Of a stretch of DNA of 64,000 nucleotides, positions 16,601-24,484 are shown piece by piece. This stretch comes from Dechloromonas sp. CZR5. GTDB lineage: Bacteria > Pseudomonadota > Gammaproteobacteria > Burkholderiales > Rhodocyclaceae. A program made the position numbers and the translations under genes. The DNA is taken from NCBI RefSeq assembly GCF_008711155.1, contig NZ_VUYQ01000002.1, forward strand, positions 186,001 to 250,000. The letters run 5' to 3'. Each line of letters starts with the position of its first letter. Position 1 is the stretch's first letter. The notes below the pieces were generated by a model. It did not search any database, was not told where the DNA came from, and saw only the letters and a program-made list of their open reading frames with translations.

Positions 16601-17506
16601 TCAAGAGAAAGTGAGGGCTTCTGCCTTGGCTTCCAGTTTCTGACCCAACGTAGTGTGCTGTGGCGTTGCTGAAACAGATGAAGTTGCCTGCGAGTCGCTC
16701 ACCGGTGCTGCAGAGAAGAACTCTTCCACCACATCACCGCCCTCGTCCTCACTTTCCTCAAACGCCCCATTGCCGAGCCCCAGCTTGGCTGTCTGATCCA
16801 AAGCTTCCTGATCAAATCCAGCCTGCCGACGCGCTTCATCGAGTTGCCTGGCCTGTTGGAGCATGTCTTCCGTCGATAGCCCTGAGCGAGGAGTGATATC
16901 CACATAGTAGATCGGCGTCCCCAAGCTCTGTCGCGTCGATTTCCCTCTCAAGCGGAGTTCCAATGCCAGACAGGACAGTTTGTTTCCCGAGATCGCCTGG
17001 AAGTACTGCAACCGCGCACTCAGGGTCCGAATGCTGTTGAATCCTGTCGTCCGAAAGACGAAGCTCCCCAGCGGATCATCGTCACCGAGCGCAACATTCA
17101 AACGCCCATACGGTTTGCAGGCATTTCCCTTGGCCAGAGGGCAAGCATCCGGCGACGGACACGGAAACGATTTGATGCCCTCTTCCGTCTGCCGCTTACA
17201 GTTTTGTCCATCACCGACACAAAGCGGACGCCCTGTGCTCCGGTCGAACAAGCTGTACTCCGCCCGGAAGTTGAGCTCGGGATCGTTGAACAACAAGCGG
17301 ATCGGGATATTGCGAATCTTGCCGCCCTGTTCCTTGCGCAGGGTTTCATCCAGCGGATGCGGCACCCAGCCATCTTTGCTCTGTACCTGGCTGGTGATGG
17401 TGAATTGATCATCTTTCTCCGGCAGACGTTTACCGTTCTTCTCGACCACCTTGCCTATGGAGATGCGCCCGAGAATCGGCGGGGTAATACTGAGACCTTT
17501 CAACAT
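16601..17506 (-). CDS. Gp3-like recombination directionality factor-type protein
   Basis: 301 residues. The N-terminal region begins MLKGLSITPPILGRISIGKV. A central Cys cluster (CVGDGQNCKRQ, FPCPSPDACPLAKGNACKP) looks like a zinc-binding site. The C-terminal third is acidic and Gln/Ala-rich. Proteins of this type are annotated as Gp3-like directionality factors or hydrolase/metal-binding proteins and travel with YqaJ exonucleases and DUF932 proteins on integrative elements. Whether it truly reverses integration here, with a tyrosine rather than a serine integrase nearby, is not known. Ribosome binding site AGGAG is well placed. Confidence 0.7.
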   Translation of the reverse strand: MLKGLSITPPILGRISIGKVVEKNGKRLPEKDDQFTITSQVQSKDGWVPHPLDETLRKEQGGKIRNIPIRLLFNDPELNFRAEYSLFDRSTGRPLCVGDGQNCKRQTEEGIKSFPCPSPDACPLAKGNACKPYGRLNVALGDDDPLGSFVFRTTGFNSIRTLSARLQYFQAISGNKLSCLALELRLRGKSTRQSLGTPIYYVDITPRSGLSTEDMLQQARQLDEARRQAGFDQEALDQTAKLGLGNGAFEESEDEGGDVVEEFFSAAPVSDSQATSSVSATPQHTTLGQKLEAKAEALTFS

Positions 17507-17523
17507 ATCAGTGACTCCTGTAA

Positions 17524-17568
17524 AAAATGCCTTCCGCCTGCACTGATTGGGGTGCAGGTCAGGAAGGC
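17524..17568 (-). terminator. Intrinsic terminator after yqaJ
   Basis: On the minus strand GCCTTCC/GGAAGGC (17562-17568 with 17529-17535) and CCTGCAC/GTGCAGG (17537-17543 with 17552-17558) form a long stem followed by a T run. It lies between the yqaJ stop and the Gp3-like start, so it may lower expression of the latter. Confidence 0.65.
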
Positions 17569-17594
17569 TGATTGGGTCGGATTGATGGGGTAGA

Positions 17595-18602
17595 TCAGGC
17601 CACCAGGAAGCGTCGGCTGCCTGGCTTAGTCAGGGCGTAGCGCTGCTGGAAGTCGGGGTGATCCCTGAGCAGCCTGGTGATATCGAGCACGACGCTATCC
17701 TTGGCTTTCTTCCAGGTGACGCTGCCGGTTTCGAAGTTCGCCTGGGTAGCGGTGCCCATGGCTTGCTGCAGGGTCTGCTTAAGTTGTGCTTCCAGCTTCT
17801 CGGCCTCGGCGATGGTTTGCCGAACCGAGAGCCAATCGGCGAAGGTGGCCGAAAGGTTGCGTTCCTCGGTGAAGTCGAGCGTCTGGCCATCGTCTTCGGG
17901 AAAGAGACAACGCAAAGCCGTATCGGCCGAGTCGGAACCGTCTGCCGGTGGTGGCGTATCGGTCTCGACGTAGTGCCAGAAGTGCCGTTCGAGTTCGATC
18001 AACCGGGCAATCAAACGCTCATCGCGCTCGATCCGATGAATTTCCAGATGTTGTCCACCGAGCAGTACGGCAACATCAGCCGCTTGCTTGCCGGTGACAG
18101 CGAGCTGGTGCATGACCTGGAGCTGAACGTATTCGGGTACGCCTTCCTTCCAGAGCTTTGCACCGTTGATGCCGGCAGTCTTGCATTCGAGGATTTGCAC
18201 CTCGCTGCAACCGGTGACTTCGCGGTCGATATTGGCCAGCATCCACGGCAAGCTGGGATCAGGATGCTGCAGGACGGCATTAATGCGCCGTACCCGATTG
18301 CCGGTGCGTTTGGTGTAGTGTGCTGCAACGATCGGTTCAAGGATGTTTCCCCAATACATCGGGCTCTCTTCATCGTGCGGATCGGCCTTGGGCAGGTTGC
18401 CATCACGACCGGTCTTCTCCAGCCACAGTTCGAGTTGGCTCTTGTAGGGGTTCAAGCCAACTGCGGTTGCGGCATCCGAACTCCCGATGCCTTGTTTGCG
18501 AACAGTGAGCCAATCATCTCGGGGCAAGTCCTTGGTCTTGACCAGTTTCAGTGCCGGACGATGCTTGATCGGACTGGCATTGGGTAAGGCGTGTGATTGC
18601 AT
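17595..18602 (-). CDS. YqaJ-family viral recombinase/exonuclease
   Basis: 335 residues. The PD-(D/E)XK nuclease core is visible: GIGSSDAATAVGLNPY, a Glu in WGNILEPIVA, Asp in WMLANIDREV, and ILECKTAG, followed by YVQLQVMHQLAV. It resembles lambda exonuclease-type enzymes that resect double-strand ends for annealing. The C-terminal part has a helical, Gln-rich extension. No Bet/RecT-like annealing protein is visible in the window. AAGGA lies 8 bases before the ATG at 18602; upstream in-frame codons lack a site. It is the second gene of the leftward DUF932-yqaJ-gp3 block. Confidence 0.88.
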   Translation of the reverse strand: MQSHALPNASPIKHRPALKLVKTKDLPRDDWLTVRKQGIGSSDAATAVGLNPYKSQLELWLEKTGRDGNLPKADPHDEESPMYWGNILEPIVAAHYTKRTGNRVRRINAVLQHPDPSLPWMLANIDREVTGCSEVQILECKTAGINGAKLWKEGVPEYVQLQVMHQLAVTGKQAADVAVLLGGQHLEIHRIERDERLIARLIELERHFWHYVETDTPPPADGSDSADTALRCLFPEDDGQTLDFTEERNLSATFADWLSVRQTIAEAEKLEAQLKQTLQQAMGTATQANFETGSVTWKKAKDSVVLDITRLLRDHPDFQQRYALTKPGSRRFLVA

Positions 18603-18623
18603 GTTTTGATTCCTTCCAGAAAT

Positions 18624-18666
18624 GCACAATGCCCAGTCAGCCGAATGGGCTGAACTGGGCATGTGC
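18624..18666. other. Long intergenic hairpin ahead of yqaJ
   Basis: ATGCCCAGT (18629-18637) pairs with ACTGGGCAT (18654-18662), CAGCC (18638-18642) with GGCTG (18648-18652), and GCAC with GTGC at the ends. No T run follows on the minus strand, so it is not an obvious terminator. It ends about 20 bases before the yqaJ start and may be an mRNA processing or stability element. Confidence 0.6.
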
Positions 18667-18702
18667 GAGGGATGAATGGTGAAATGAGGACTCAGGTCAT
18701 GA

Positions 18703-19671
18703 TCAGGCGACGAGTTGCAGGGCCGTATCGAGAGCGCGTTGTTTGAGGACAGCACCCTGACCGAACCACGCGGAATCGACGCGGTATTCGGTGCTACGTG
18801 CACGGCGCTCGTGATCCACGTACTCAGTCACGGCGTTGAGTAACCCCCACGCAGTTCCCTTGGCGGCATCAAGTTCTGCACCCTTACCTTGACCGTCGTA
18901 GAGTGCCTGGACGCGTTTCAAGGCACGTTCGTTGGCCAAGCCAGCCGATTCGACATTGCCCGGCTGGATATCGCACATCACCCGTAGAAAGTAGTTCATC
19001 GCTTCGTGGGATTTCACTTTGCGTTCGGCCAGTGTCTTCATGCGGTACATGAATCCGTCCCATTGCGAAACACTGATACCGAGTTGCTGCTTGACGGCCT
19101 GCGGATCGAAACGGGTGCTGTGCGGCACCTTGATCGCTTGGCTCGTGCCGTTCACGGCGATGGTCAGGGTGTTGTTGCAGACGACGCGGACGGTCGTCGG
19201 GGTTGCAACGGTCGCGAGTGTTCCGTCGCAACTTGTTGCCAAGAGCAAGTACCCCTGGACGACATCCTTGCCCTTCAAGGCAGTGGATTGACCTGTCTTG
19301 GCGAGCGCCCAGAATTTCTTGCCGCCTTTCAGTACCCCAGCCGTCTCTAGCTGGTAGCCAGAAACGTCGGTGAGATCGCGGTAGAACTCCAGGACCTCCT
19401 TTGGTTGGACAACTTGGTAGCGCTGCGAGACGACCGATAGCGCTTCCTTGGTATCGGAGCGATAGAGGACTTTCTGCTCTTCGAAAGAGTGAATGGTGCC
19501 GAGGCTACCGATGCTGTCAGCCATGAAGCGGACCGGGGATTCCTGGATGGTCCAGTCCATGCCCGCCGCTTTCTGCCAGGTTTCGAGGGGTTGCTTGGCT
19601 GGGAGGCGATTGCCGAAACCGTGCCAAGGTTCGGCGCCGATATAGGCCATTTGTTGGACGAGATGTGCCAT
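18703..19671 (-). CDS. DUF932 family protein
   Basis: 322 residues with the DUF932 layout: YIGAEPWHGFGNRL near the start, LYRSDTKEALSVVSQRYQVV, the central TPTTVRVVCNNTLTIAV segment, and a C-terminal NAVTEYVDHERRARS. DUF932 proteins are common on phages, plasmids and integrative elements; their biochemistry is unknown. AGGA is 7 bases before the ATG at 19671. It is followed downstream by yqaJ across a 100-base spacer containing a strong hairpin. Confidence 0.88.
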   Translation of the reverse strand: MAHLVQQMAYIGAEPWHGFGNRLPAKQPLETWQKAAGMDWTIQESPVRFMADSIGSLGTIHSFEEQKVLYRSDTKEALSVVSQRYQVVQPKEVLEFYRDLTDVSGYQLETAGVLKGGKKFWALAKTGQSTALKGKDVVQGYLLLATSCDGTLATVATPTTVRVVCNNTLTIAVNGTSQAIKVPHSTRFDPQAVKQQLGISVSQWDGFMYRMKTLAERKVKSHEAMNYFLRVMCDIQPGNVESAGLANERALKRVQALYDGQGKGAELDAAKGTAWGLLNAVTEYVDHERRARSTEYRVDSAWFGQGAVLKQRALDTALQLVA

Positions 19672-19809
19672 GAGATTTCCTTTCGGGAATGAATGGGCGC
19701 AACCGCTCCGCCGAGTACACGGCAGAGACGGGTAGCTGTGAAGCAATGGGGGAGAAAAACGGGAACTGCGATGCCGTCCGTTGCTGACGGCCGAGATCAA
19801 ACAAGCCGA

Positions 19810-20157
19810 TCAGTAGGTGGTCGGCTCAGGTGCGGTGAGACTAAAACAGTGGTCGCAAGCAAGGCAGCGGTAATTGTCGAGGATGCGACGGTCGACAAGT
19901 TCGCCCAATCGGGCTCCGGATAGACCACCGGCCGTACCGCCGACTACGGCACCAAAGAGCGCACCGAGAACACCGCCGAAGACCATGCCAGGCGGACCGG
20001 CGACGATGCCGACGGTCATGCCGATTTCGATGCCAGACAGGCTACCGGTAGCACCGCCGACACAACCACCGACAGTGCCAATGAGGCCGGCAGTCTTGCG
20101 GGCACGGTTGCGGGTGATGATCCGCGAGGAATTGCAGTTAGGACAGGTTGAATTCAT
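19810..20157 (-). CDS. Glycine-zipper membrane protein flanked by two halves of a zinc ribbon
   Basis: 115 residues. The N-terminus has CPNCNSSRIITR, the C-terminus has YRCLACDHCFSL. Each half gives a Cys-x-x-Cys knuckle. Between them lie about 65 residues rich in Gly/Ala (GLIGTVGGCVGGATG, GGVLGALFGAVVGGTAG) that look like a membrane-inserting glycine zipper hairpin. AGGGGA is 6 bases before the ATG at 20157. The domain arrangement would bring both knuckles together on one side of the membrane. No named family is recognised for the whole protein. It precedes the DUF932 gene by 138 bases. Confidence 0.75.
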   Translation of the reverse strand: MNSTCPNCNSSRIITRNRARKTAGLIGTVGGCVGGATGSLSGIEIGMTVGIVAGPPGMVFGGVLGALFGAVVGGTAGGLSGARLGELVDRRILDNYRCLACDHCFSLTAPEPTTY

Positions 20158-20308
20158 GGATTTCCCCTGGGTAGATAGAGCAAAAACGGGGAAATCACCT
20201 AAAACAAGGCCGTAGATAACGCTTTCAGGCCATACTTTCCCCGCTGCTAAGTAGTGATATGTGACTGAGAAAATCTGGAATCCGGCCCCGACCGGATAAA
20301 ATTTCAGA

Positions 20309-20554
20309 ATGCCTAAATCCTTGCCCACTCCGACCCCGACGCTCAATCGCCTACGTGCCGCCGCAGGCTTGGTACCCATCATCGAAACAGGATTAGTCGA
20401 TGGCAAACTCACACAAGAGCGCGCCGCGCTCATGGCATCGTTCTGCGAATGGGCAATTCAAGAGACGATTCACAACGAGGATGAAAGCCTGTTGGCTGAA
20501 TCGATCCATCAGGGGCTCGACCGTATAAAGCTGCAACTATCGAAACACACCTAG
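20309..20554 (+). CDS. Unidentified small protein, 81 residues
   Basis: The protein starts MPKSLPTPTPTLNRLRAAAG and is otherwise acidic and helical (ERAALMASFCEWAIQETI, EDESLLAESIHQGLDRIKL). It diverges from the glycine-zipper gene across 151 bases. No ribosome binding site stands out and no family is recognised. Codon use fits a real gene. Confidence 0.5.
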   Translation: MPKSLPTPTPTLNRLRAAAGLVPIIETGLVDGKLTQERAALMASFCEWAIQETIHNEDESLLAESIHQGLDRIKLQLSKHT

Positions 20555-20613
20555 CACTTTTAGGACGTCCTTGGCGCAACCAGCCCTCACCAAACAGCAA
20601 TCTGGCAAGGCAT

Positions 20614-21654
20614 TTGGGATACCATGGAAACCATTCCAAACACATACTTGGGCTTCTCGATCTTCAAAAGATATCCGAAAGCCTGCCCCTGCCAAACTCT
20701 GTCTACCAAGGGCAACTTGAGAAGATGTGGCATCGGAGCATGGAGGAAGCCCAGCGAGCATGCAGCATGGAAACGCTTCGAGGTGGAGATGACAGAAGTT
20801 TTTACGTTCATCCAAGCAACAAAACGAAGCAGGCATCGAACCTAGAAGTCGAGCGTGACCTTATTGCCCAGGGGCTCTACCCCTCTTATCAAGCCGAGCA
20901 ATGGGACCTCTCCCAGGAGTCGCCTTGGCAATATCCTAAGAGGCCCGAAAAACTCGTGTTTCTTTTGAAGGGTCGGGACACCCCTCTGGCCAAGCTGATT
21001 CGCTGCCTGGAGTCGCTCAGGCAACAGCAAGATCAAGATTTCGGCATCATTTTGATTGACGATGCCAGCGTACCTGGTCACTCCTGGCTGCTAAATCACT
21101 ACCTTAAATCCCTCAAACCGCGTACGACGCTGGTCCGCCGAAGGGTTCGACAGGGCTATATCCCAAACTTCCTTCTGGCCTCTGACCTTTGTATTTACCC
21201 GGATACGCTGATCGCCGTATTGGACCAAGACGATGCTTTGATGAATAGGCATGTGGTGTCAGCACTCAAGCAAGCCAGATCAGACGGCGCCGACCTCATC
21301 AATGGCCTGATGTACCGGCCAAACAAACCAATGCACCTCTACTATGCCGATTACGTCAATCCCCGAAGCAAAGGCGGTGGTAACACTTGGACGCATCTAC
21401 GAGCCTACACTAAGGAATTATTCGACAGGGTGCCAACTGATGAGTATCGGATTGACGGGGAATGGATATCAGACGTCTCTGATTACGCGACCATGCTCCC
21501 GATGGCAGAGATAGCCAGAAAACCAATTCAACTAACCGATAGGTACTTTCTTTGGCACGAACGCGAGACCTATTCGGCTGATCGTAAACAGGCACAAGGT
21601 CAATTAATTCAATACCTCCTGAATCGTCATCCAGGACATTCACGAGCAGACTGA
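20614..21654 (+). CDS. Orphan GT-A glycosyltransferase (family 2-like)
   Basis: Up to 346 residues from a TTG at 20614; the true start is uncertain because the frame stays open further upstream and no ribosome binding site is clear. The catalytic domain begins around residue 110 with KLVFLLKGRDTPLAKLIRCL, has the nucleotide-binding IILIDDAS and the metal-binding LDQDDAL (DxD-like), and ends with LYYADYVNPRS and WHERETYS. The N-terminal ~100 residues are not recognised. No other sugar-transfer genes are near, and the gene sits between the recombination block and the integrase, typical for cargo. Confidence 0.75.
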   Translation: MGYHGNHSKHILGLLDLQKISESLPLPNSVYQGQLEKMWHRSMEEAQRACSMETLRGGDDRSFYVHPSNKTKQASNLEVERDLIAQGLYPSYQAEQWDLSQESPWQYPKRPEKLVFLLKGRDTPLAKLIRCLESLRQQQDQDFGIILIDDASVPGHSWLLNHYLKSLKPRTTLVRRRVRQGYIPNFLLASDLCIYPDTLIAVLDQDDALMNRHVVSALKQARSDGADLINGLMYRPNKPMHLYYADYVNPRSKGGGNTWTHLRAYTKELFDRVPTDEYRIDGEWISDVSDYATMLPMAEIARKPIQLTDRYFLWHERETYSADRKQAQGQLIQYLLNRHPGHSRAD

Positions 21655-21706
21655 ACGCACAACCAGGCCGCACAAATCCAGAATTGAGTAGAAAGCGACT
21701 ATGAGG

Positions 21707-22984
21707 TTAGCTCTGCCCGGCCATTTTCTTCATGGGAACTACGTTGTAATCGGTTTTTCCTGCCTCCAGAGCCGATAGCACCTTTGCCCACTTGCAAAGA
21801 GCATCCTTTCTCTCATCAAAATAATCGTGGCGGTTGTAGACTCCCTCCACCCCTTTGATTTTGTGATTGAGGCAGCGCTCTGCAACGAATGGATCGACGC
21901 CCAACGCAGCCAAATGCGTTCGTGCTGTACGTCGGAAATCGTGAATCGTAAAATTTTCGACGTCCTTAAGCTTAGGCCGAATATGTTTGGCCAGCGCTGC
22001 GTTCAGCGTGTTCAAATCAATATGCGGGATCATACGGTGCTGCATCTTGCGAGCAGGAAACACATATTTGCTGCCATTCGCCAAGCGATGTAGCTCTTTG
22101 AGCGTATCTACAGCCATCGGCGGTAACGGTATATCAATTGCGGCGCTTGTCTTGGTTCTCTCCTCTGGCAAGTGCCAGATTGCCTTATCCAAGTCGAACT
22201 CTGCCCAAGGAGCAGCGACAAGCTCTTCCTTTCGTACAGCAAGCAACAACAGCAACCGAATCGCATACATGTTCTCGATTGAGAAACATCCCAACATGTC
22301 GCGCATGGCAGCGAAAAGCTTGATGATTTCTTCGCTTGTTAGCCAACGCTCACGGCTTTCTTCTTTCCCGCCGGCATCTGAAGGGTCAAATGCACTGGCA
22401 GGGTTGTTTTCAACAATATGCCGTTTAATGGCGAAGTTGAAAATTCGTTTCGTCCAACGTAACACATCGTTTGCGACAGTTGGTGCGCCACGTTTAACGA
22501 TCGCCTGCAACATGTCGTCAATGTCGCGAGGCTTAACATCTTCCGCTTTCATCTTGCCAAGCTTTGGCTTGATATCATTCTCAATGCGGCGACGAACAAT
22601 GTCCGCATGCTTCCACTTCGGCAAAATAACCCGCTCATAAAACTGATCACAGAGCTGATTGACCGTCCATGCAGCTTTCTCCGCTTCAATCTTCTCTAAA
22701 GCCTCACGTTTTCTCTCCTGCTTCTCGCCAGCGACATCATGCCCAAGGGCAACTTTTGCAGAGAGTTCGCGTGCTGTTTCGCGAGCTTTAGCCAATGACA
22801 AAGCGGCAAAGCTACCCATGTTCATAATGCGTTGCTTGCCGGCAAAGCGATATCGAAACTTCCATACAGGGGAGCTAGCGCTGACGGGAAAGCTTAGATA
22901 GAGGCCATCGCCATCAGATCGACCTTCAAAGCGCTCGCCGTTTCTAATCCAGGCACGTATTTGTATGTCCGTTAATTTGCCCAT
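21707..22984 (-). CDS. P4-type tyrosine integrase
   Basis: 425 residues. The N-terminal arm-type DNA-binding DUF4102 domain (GDGLYLSFPVSASSPVWKF, MGSFAALSLAKARETAREL) is followed by a core-binding helical domain and the catalytic domain. Catalytic residues are visible: Arg in LLLLAVRKEELVA, HDFRRTARTHL, the His in ERCLNHK, and the nucleophile Tyr in VEGVYNRHDY. It should integrate the island at a specific site. It overlaps the upstream arm-domain gene by 13 bases and lies at the border with core gene yicC. Confidence 0.94.
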   Translation of the reverse strand: MGKLTDIQIRAWIRNGERFEGRSDGDGLYLSFPVSASSPVWKFRYRFAGKQRIMNMGSFAALSLAKARETARELSAKVALGHDVAGEKQERKREALEKIEAEKAAWTVNQLCDQFYERVILPKWKHADIVRRRIENDIKPKLGKMKAEDVKPRDIDDMLQAIVKRGAPTVANDVLRWTKRIFNFAIKRHIVENNPASAFDPSDAGGKEESRERWLTSEEIIKLFAAMRDMLGCFSIENMYAIRLLLLLAVRKEELVAAPWAEFDLDKAIWHLPEERTKTSAAIDIPLPPMAVDTLKELHRLANGSKYVFPARKMQHRMIPHIDLNTLNAALAKHIRPKLKDVENFTIHDFRRTARTHLAALGVDPFVAERCLNHKIKGVEGVYNRHDYFDERKDALCKWAKVLSALEAGKTDYNVVPMKKMAGQS

Positions 22985-23373
22985 GATTCCTCTCCGCCGA
23001 ATTCGATAGTCACTGTCATGCGCTTCGCACCATGCAAGCTAGCTTCTCTGAGCAGCGCTGAAAACGTTCTAGCTAACTCTTGATCGCGATCTTTACGTCG
23101 TTTATTCCCGACCGCTGCGATCACGCTCTCATCGCTATCGATCAATTTCCGATAACTACGAGCCAGTTCCCGTGCAGATTCAAGTGAGACGGCAGGGTAG
23201 TTGCCCAGCGTAAGTTTGTGCTGCTCACCAAATTGGCGAAACCTGAATAGCCAAACAGGACGCTTTTGATCTGACCTGAAGCCTAGGTACAGGCCACCAC
23301 CATCGCCGCGCATTTCAAATCGCTGCCCGCCTTCGATCCATTCGGCGATAAGTTCGTCAGTTAGCTTTTCCAT
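22972..23373 (-). CDS. Stand-alone arm-type DNA-binding domain protein (DUF4102-like)
   Basis: 133 residues. It starts MEKLTDELIAEWIEGGQRFE and continues GGGLYLGFRSDQKRPVWLFR, LGNYPAVSLESARELARSY, parallel to the first 90 residues of the neighbouring integrase. The catalytic and core-binding domains are absent; the last 40 residues differ. It could bind the same arm sites as the integrase and act as an accessory factor or competitor. The start of the integrase lies inside its 3' end, so translation is probably coupled. Confidence 0.8.
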   Translation of the reverse strand: MEKLTDELIAEWIEGGQRFEMRGDGGGLYLGFRSDQKRPVWLFRFRQFGEQHKLTLGNYPAVSLESARELARSYRKLIDSDESVIAAVGNKRRKDRDQELARTFSALLREASLHGAKRMTVTIEFGGEESWAN

Positions 23374-23379
23374 TGGATG

Positions 23380-23433
23380 TGTGTACTAATTTCCGCATAG
23401 TGTATTCGTGAAAAATACACACTTAGGTACACA
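23380..23433. promoter_or_regulatory. Nested palindrome upstream of the integrase pair
   Basis: Two inverted repeats share one centre. The inner pair is GTGTATT (23400-23406) and AATACAC (23414-23420) around CGTGAAA. The outer pair is TGTGTAC (23380-23386) and GTACACA (23427-23433). It begins 7 bases upstream of the arm-domain gene start. It could be an operator for the integrase operon or integrase arm sites in an att region. Confidence 0.6.
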
Positions 23434-23477
23434 CAAATGGTGCGCTCTTGTGAGGTGATATGCAACTACAAAAAATG

Positions 23478-23500
23478 AAAAACCCCCATTTTCAGGGGGT
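23478..23500 (-). terminator. Intrinsic terminator of yicC
   Basis: On the minus strand ACCCCC (23495-23500) and GGGGGT (23482-23487) close a stem around a 7-base loop, followed by five T residues. It lies 41 bases after the yicC stop and marks the core side of the island border. Confidence 0.75.
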
Positions 23501-23540
23501 CTTGGACGGGGTGTAACTACGTGTGAGACAAGTTGAGACT

Positions 23541-24407
23541 TCACTCCAGATTCTGGATCTGTTCGCGCATCTGCTCGATCAGCAGCTTGAGATCCATGGA
23601 TGCCTGGGAGACCTCGGTAATCGCTGACTTGGAACCCAGCGTGTTGGCTTCGCGATTCAATTCCTGCATCAGGAAATCGAGTCGCTTGCCACAGGCCCCA
23701 CCCTGCTTCAGAACGCGCTCGACCTCGTCGAGGTGGGTGGTCAGACGGCTGAGTTCCTCGGCCACGTCGATGCGCGTGGCAAACACCGCCACTTCCTGCA
23801 GGATGCGATCGTCGCTGGCGTTACCCAGGGCCTCGGTCAGACGCTGGCGCAGCTTTTCGGTAAACAGGGCCTGCGCTTCGGGAATGCGGGGTGCGACACG
23901 ACGCACGATGTCGCGCATGCCGTTGACCCGTTCGACGATCATGGTCGCCAGCTTGGCGCCTTCGCGACCGCGGCTGGCGGTAAAGTCGTCGAGCGCCTCG
24001 CGGGCCAGCGCCATGACCTCCGGCCCGAGCGCCGCAAAATCGACGCTCTGGTCACCGAACATGCCGGGCCAGCGCAGGGTTTCGTTCACACTCAGGGGGG
24101 CCGCATCGGGCAGCTGGGCACGCACCTGGGCGCTCAGCGCCTGCAGCATGGCGAGCAGATCGCCGTTGAGCTGAAGCTGCTCGGCTCTGGCCGCCGCCGC
24201 ATTGAAGGACAATCGGCATTCGACCTTGCCGCGCGACAGGCGTGCGGAAAGCAGCTCACGCAGCGGCATTTCCAGCGCGCGCAAATCCTCGTTAACCCTG
24301 AAATGAAAATCCAGATAGCGGGAATTGACGCTTTTCAGTTCTATTTGCAGCGAACCGCGATCTACATCACGGGTTTTCACTGCATAACCAGTCATACTAC
24401 AAATCAT
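23541..24407 (-). CDS. yicC: YicC family endoribonuclease
   Basis: 288 residues, normal length. It begins MICSMTGYAVKTRDVDRGSL and has the central LKSVNSRYLDFHFRVNEDLR, then the C-terminal DUF1732 segment VDVAEELSRLTTHLDEVERVL and GKRLDFLMQELNREANTLGSKS. In E. coli YicC is a ribonuclease that works with PNPase on the small RNA RyhB and is linked to stationary-phase survival. It is the first core gene right of the integrase and runs divergently from the kinase gene. Confidence 0.95.
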   Translation of the reverse strand: MICSMTGYAVKTRDVDRGSLQIELKSVNSRYLDFHFRVNEDLRALEMPLRELLSARLSRGKVECRLSFNAAAARAEQLQLNGDLLAMLQALSAQVRAQLPDAAPLSVNETLRWPGMFGDQSVDFAALGPEVMALAREALDDFTASRGREGAKLATMIVERVNGMRDIVRRVAPRIPEAQALFTEKLRQRLTEALGNASDDRILQEVAVFATRIDVAEELSRLTTHLDEVERVLKQGGACGKRLDFLMQELNREANTLGSKSAITEVSQASMDLKLLIEQMREQIQNLE

Positions 24408-24484
24408 TATCGGGGAGTCTCCAGCTTTACAGGCCGGACAACACGCCCGAAAATGCCTGAAATTGCATCATAACCGCGAGCTCC

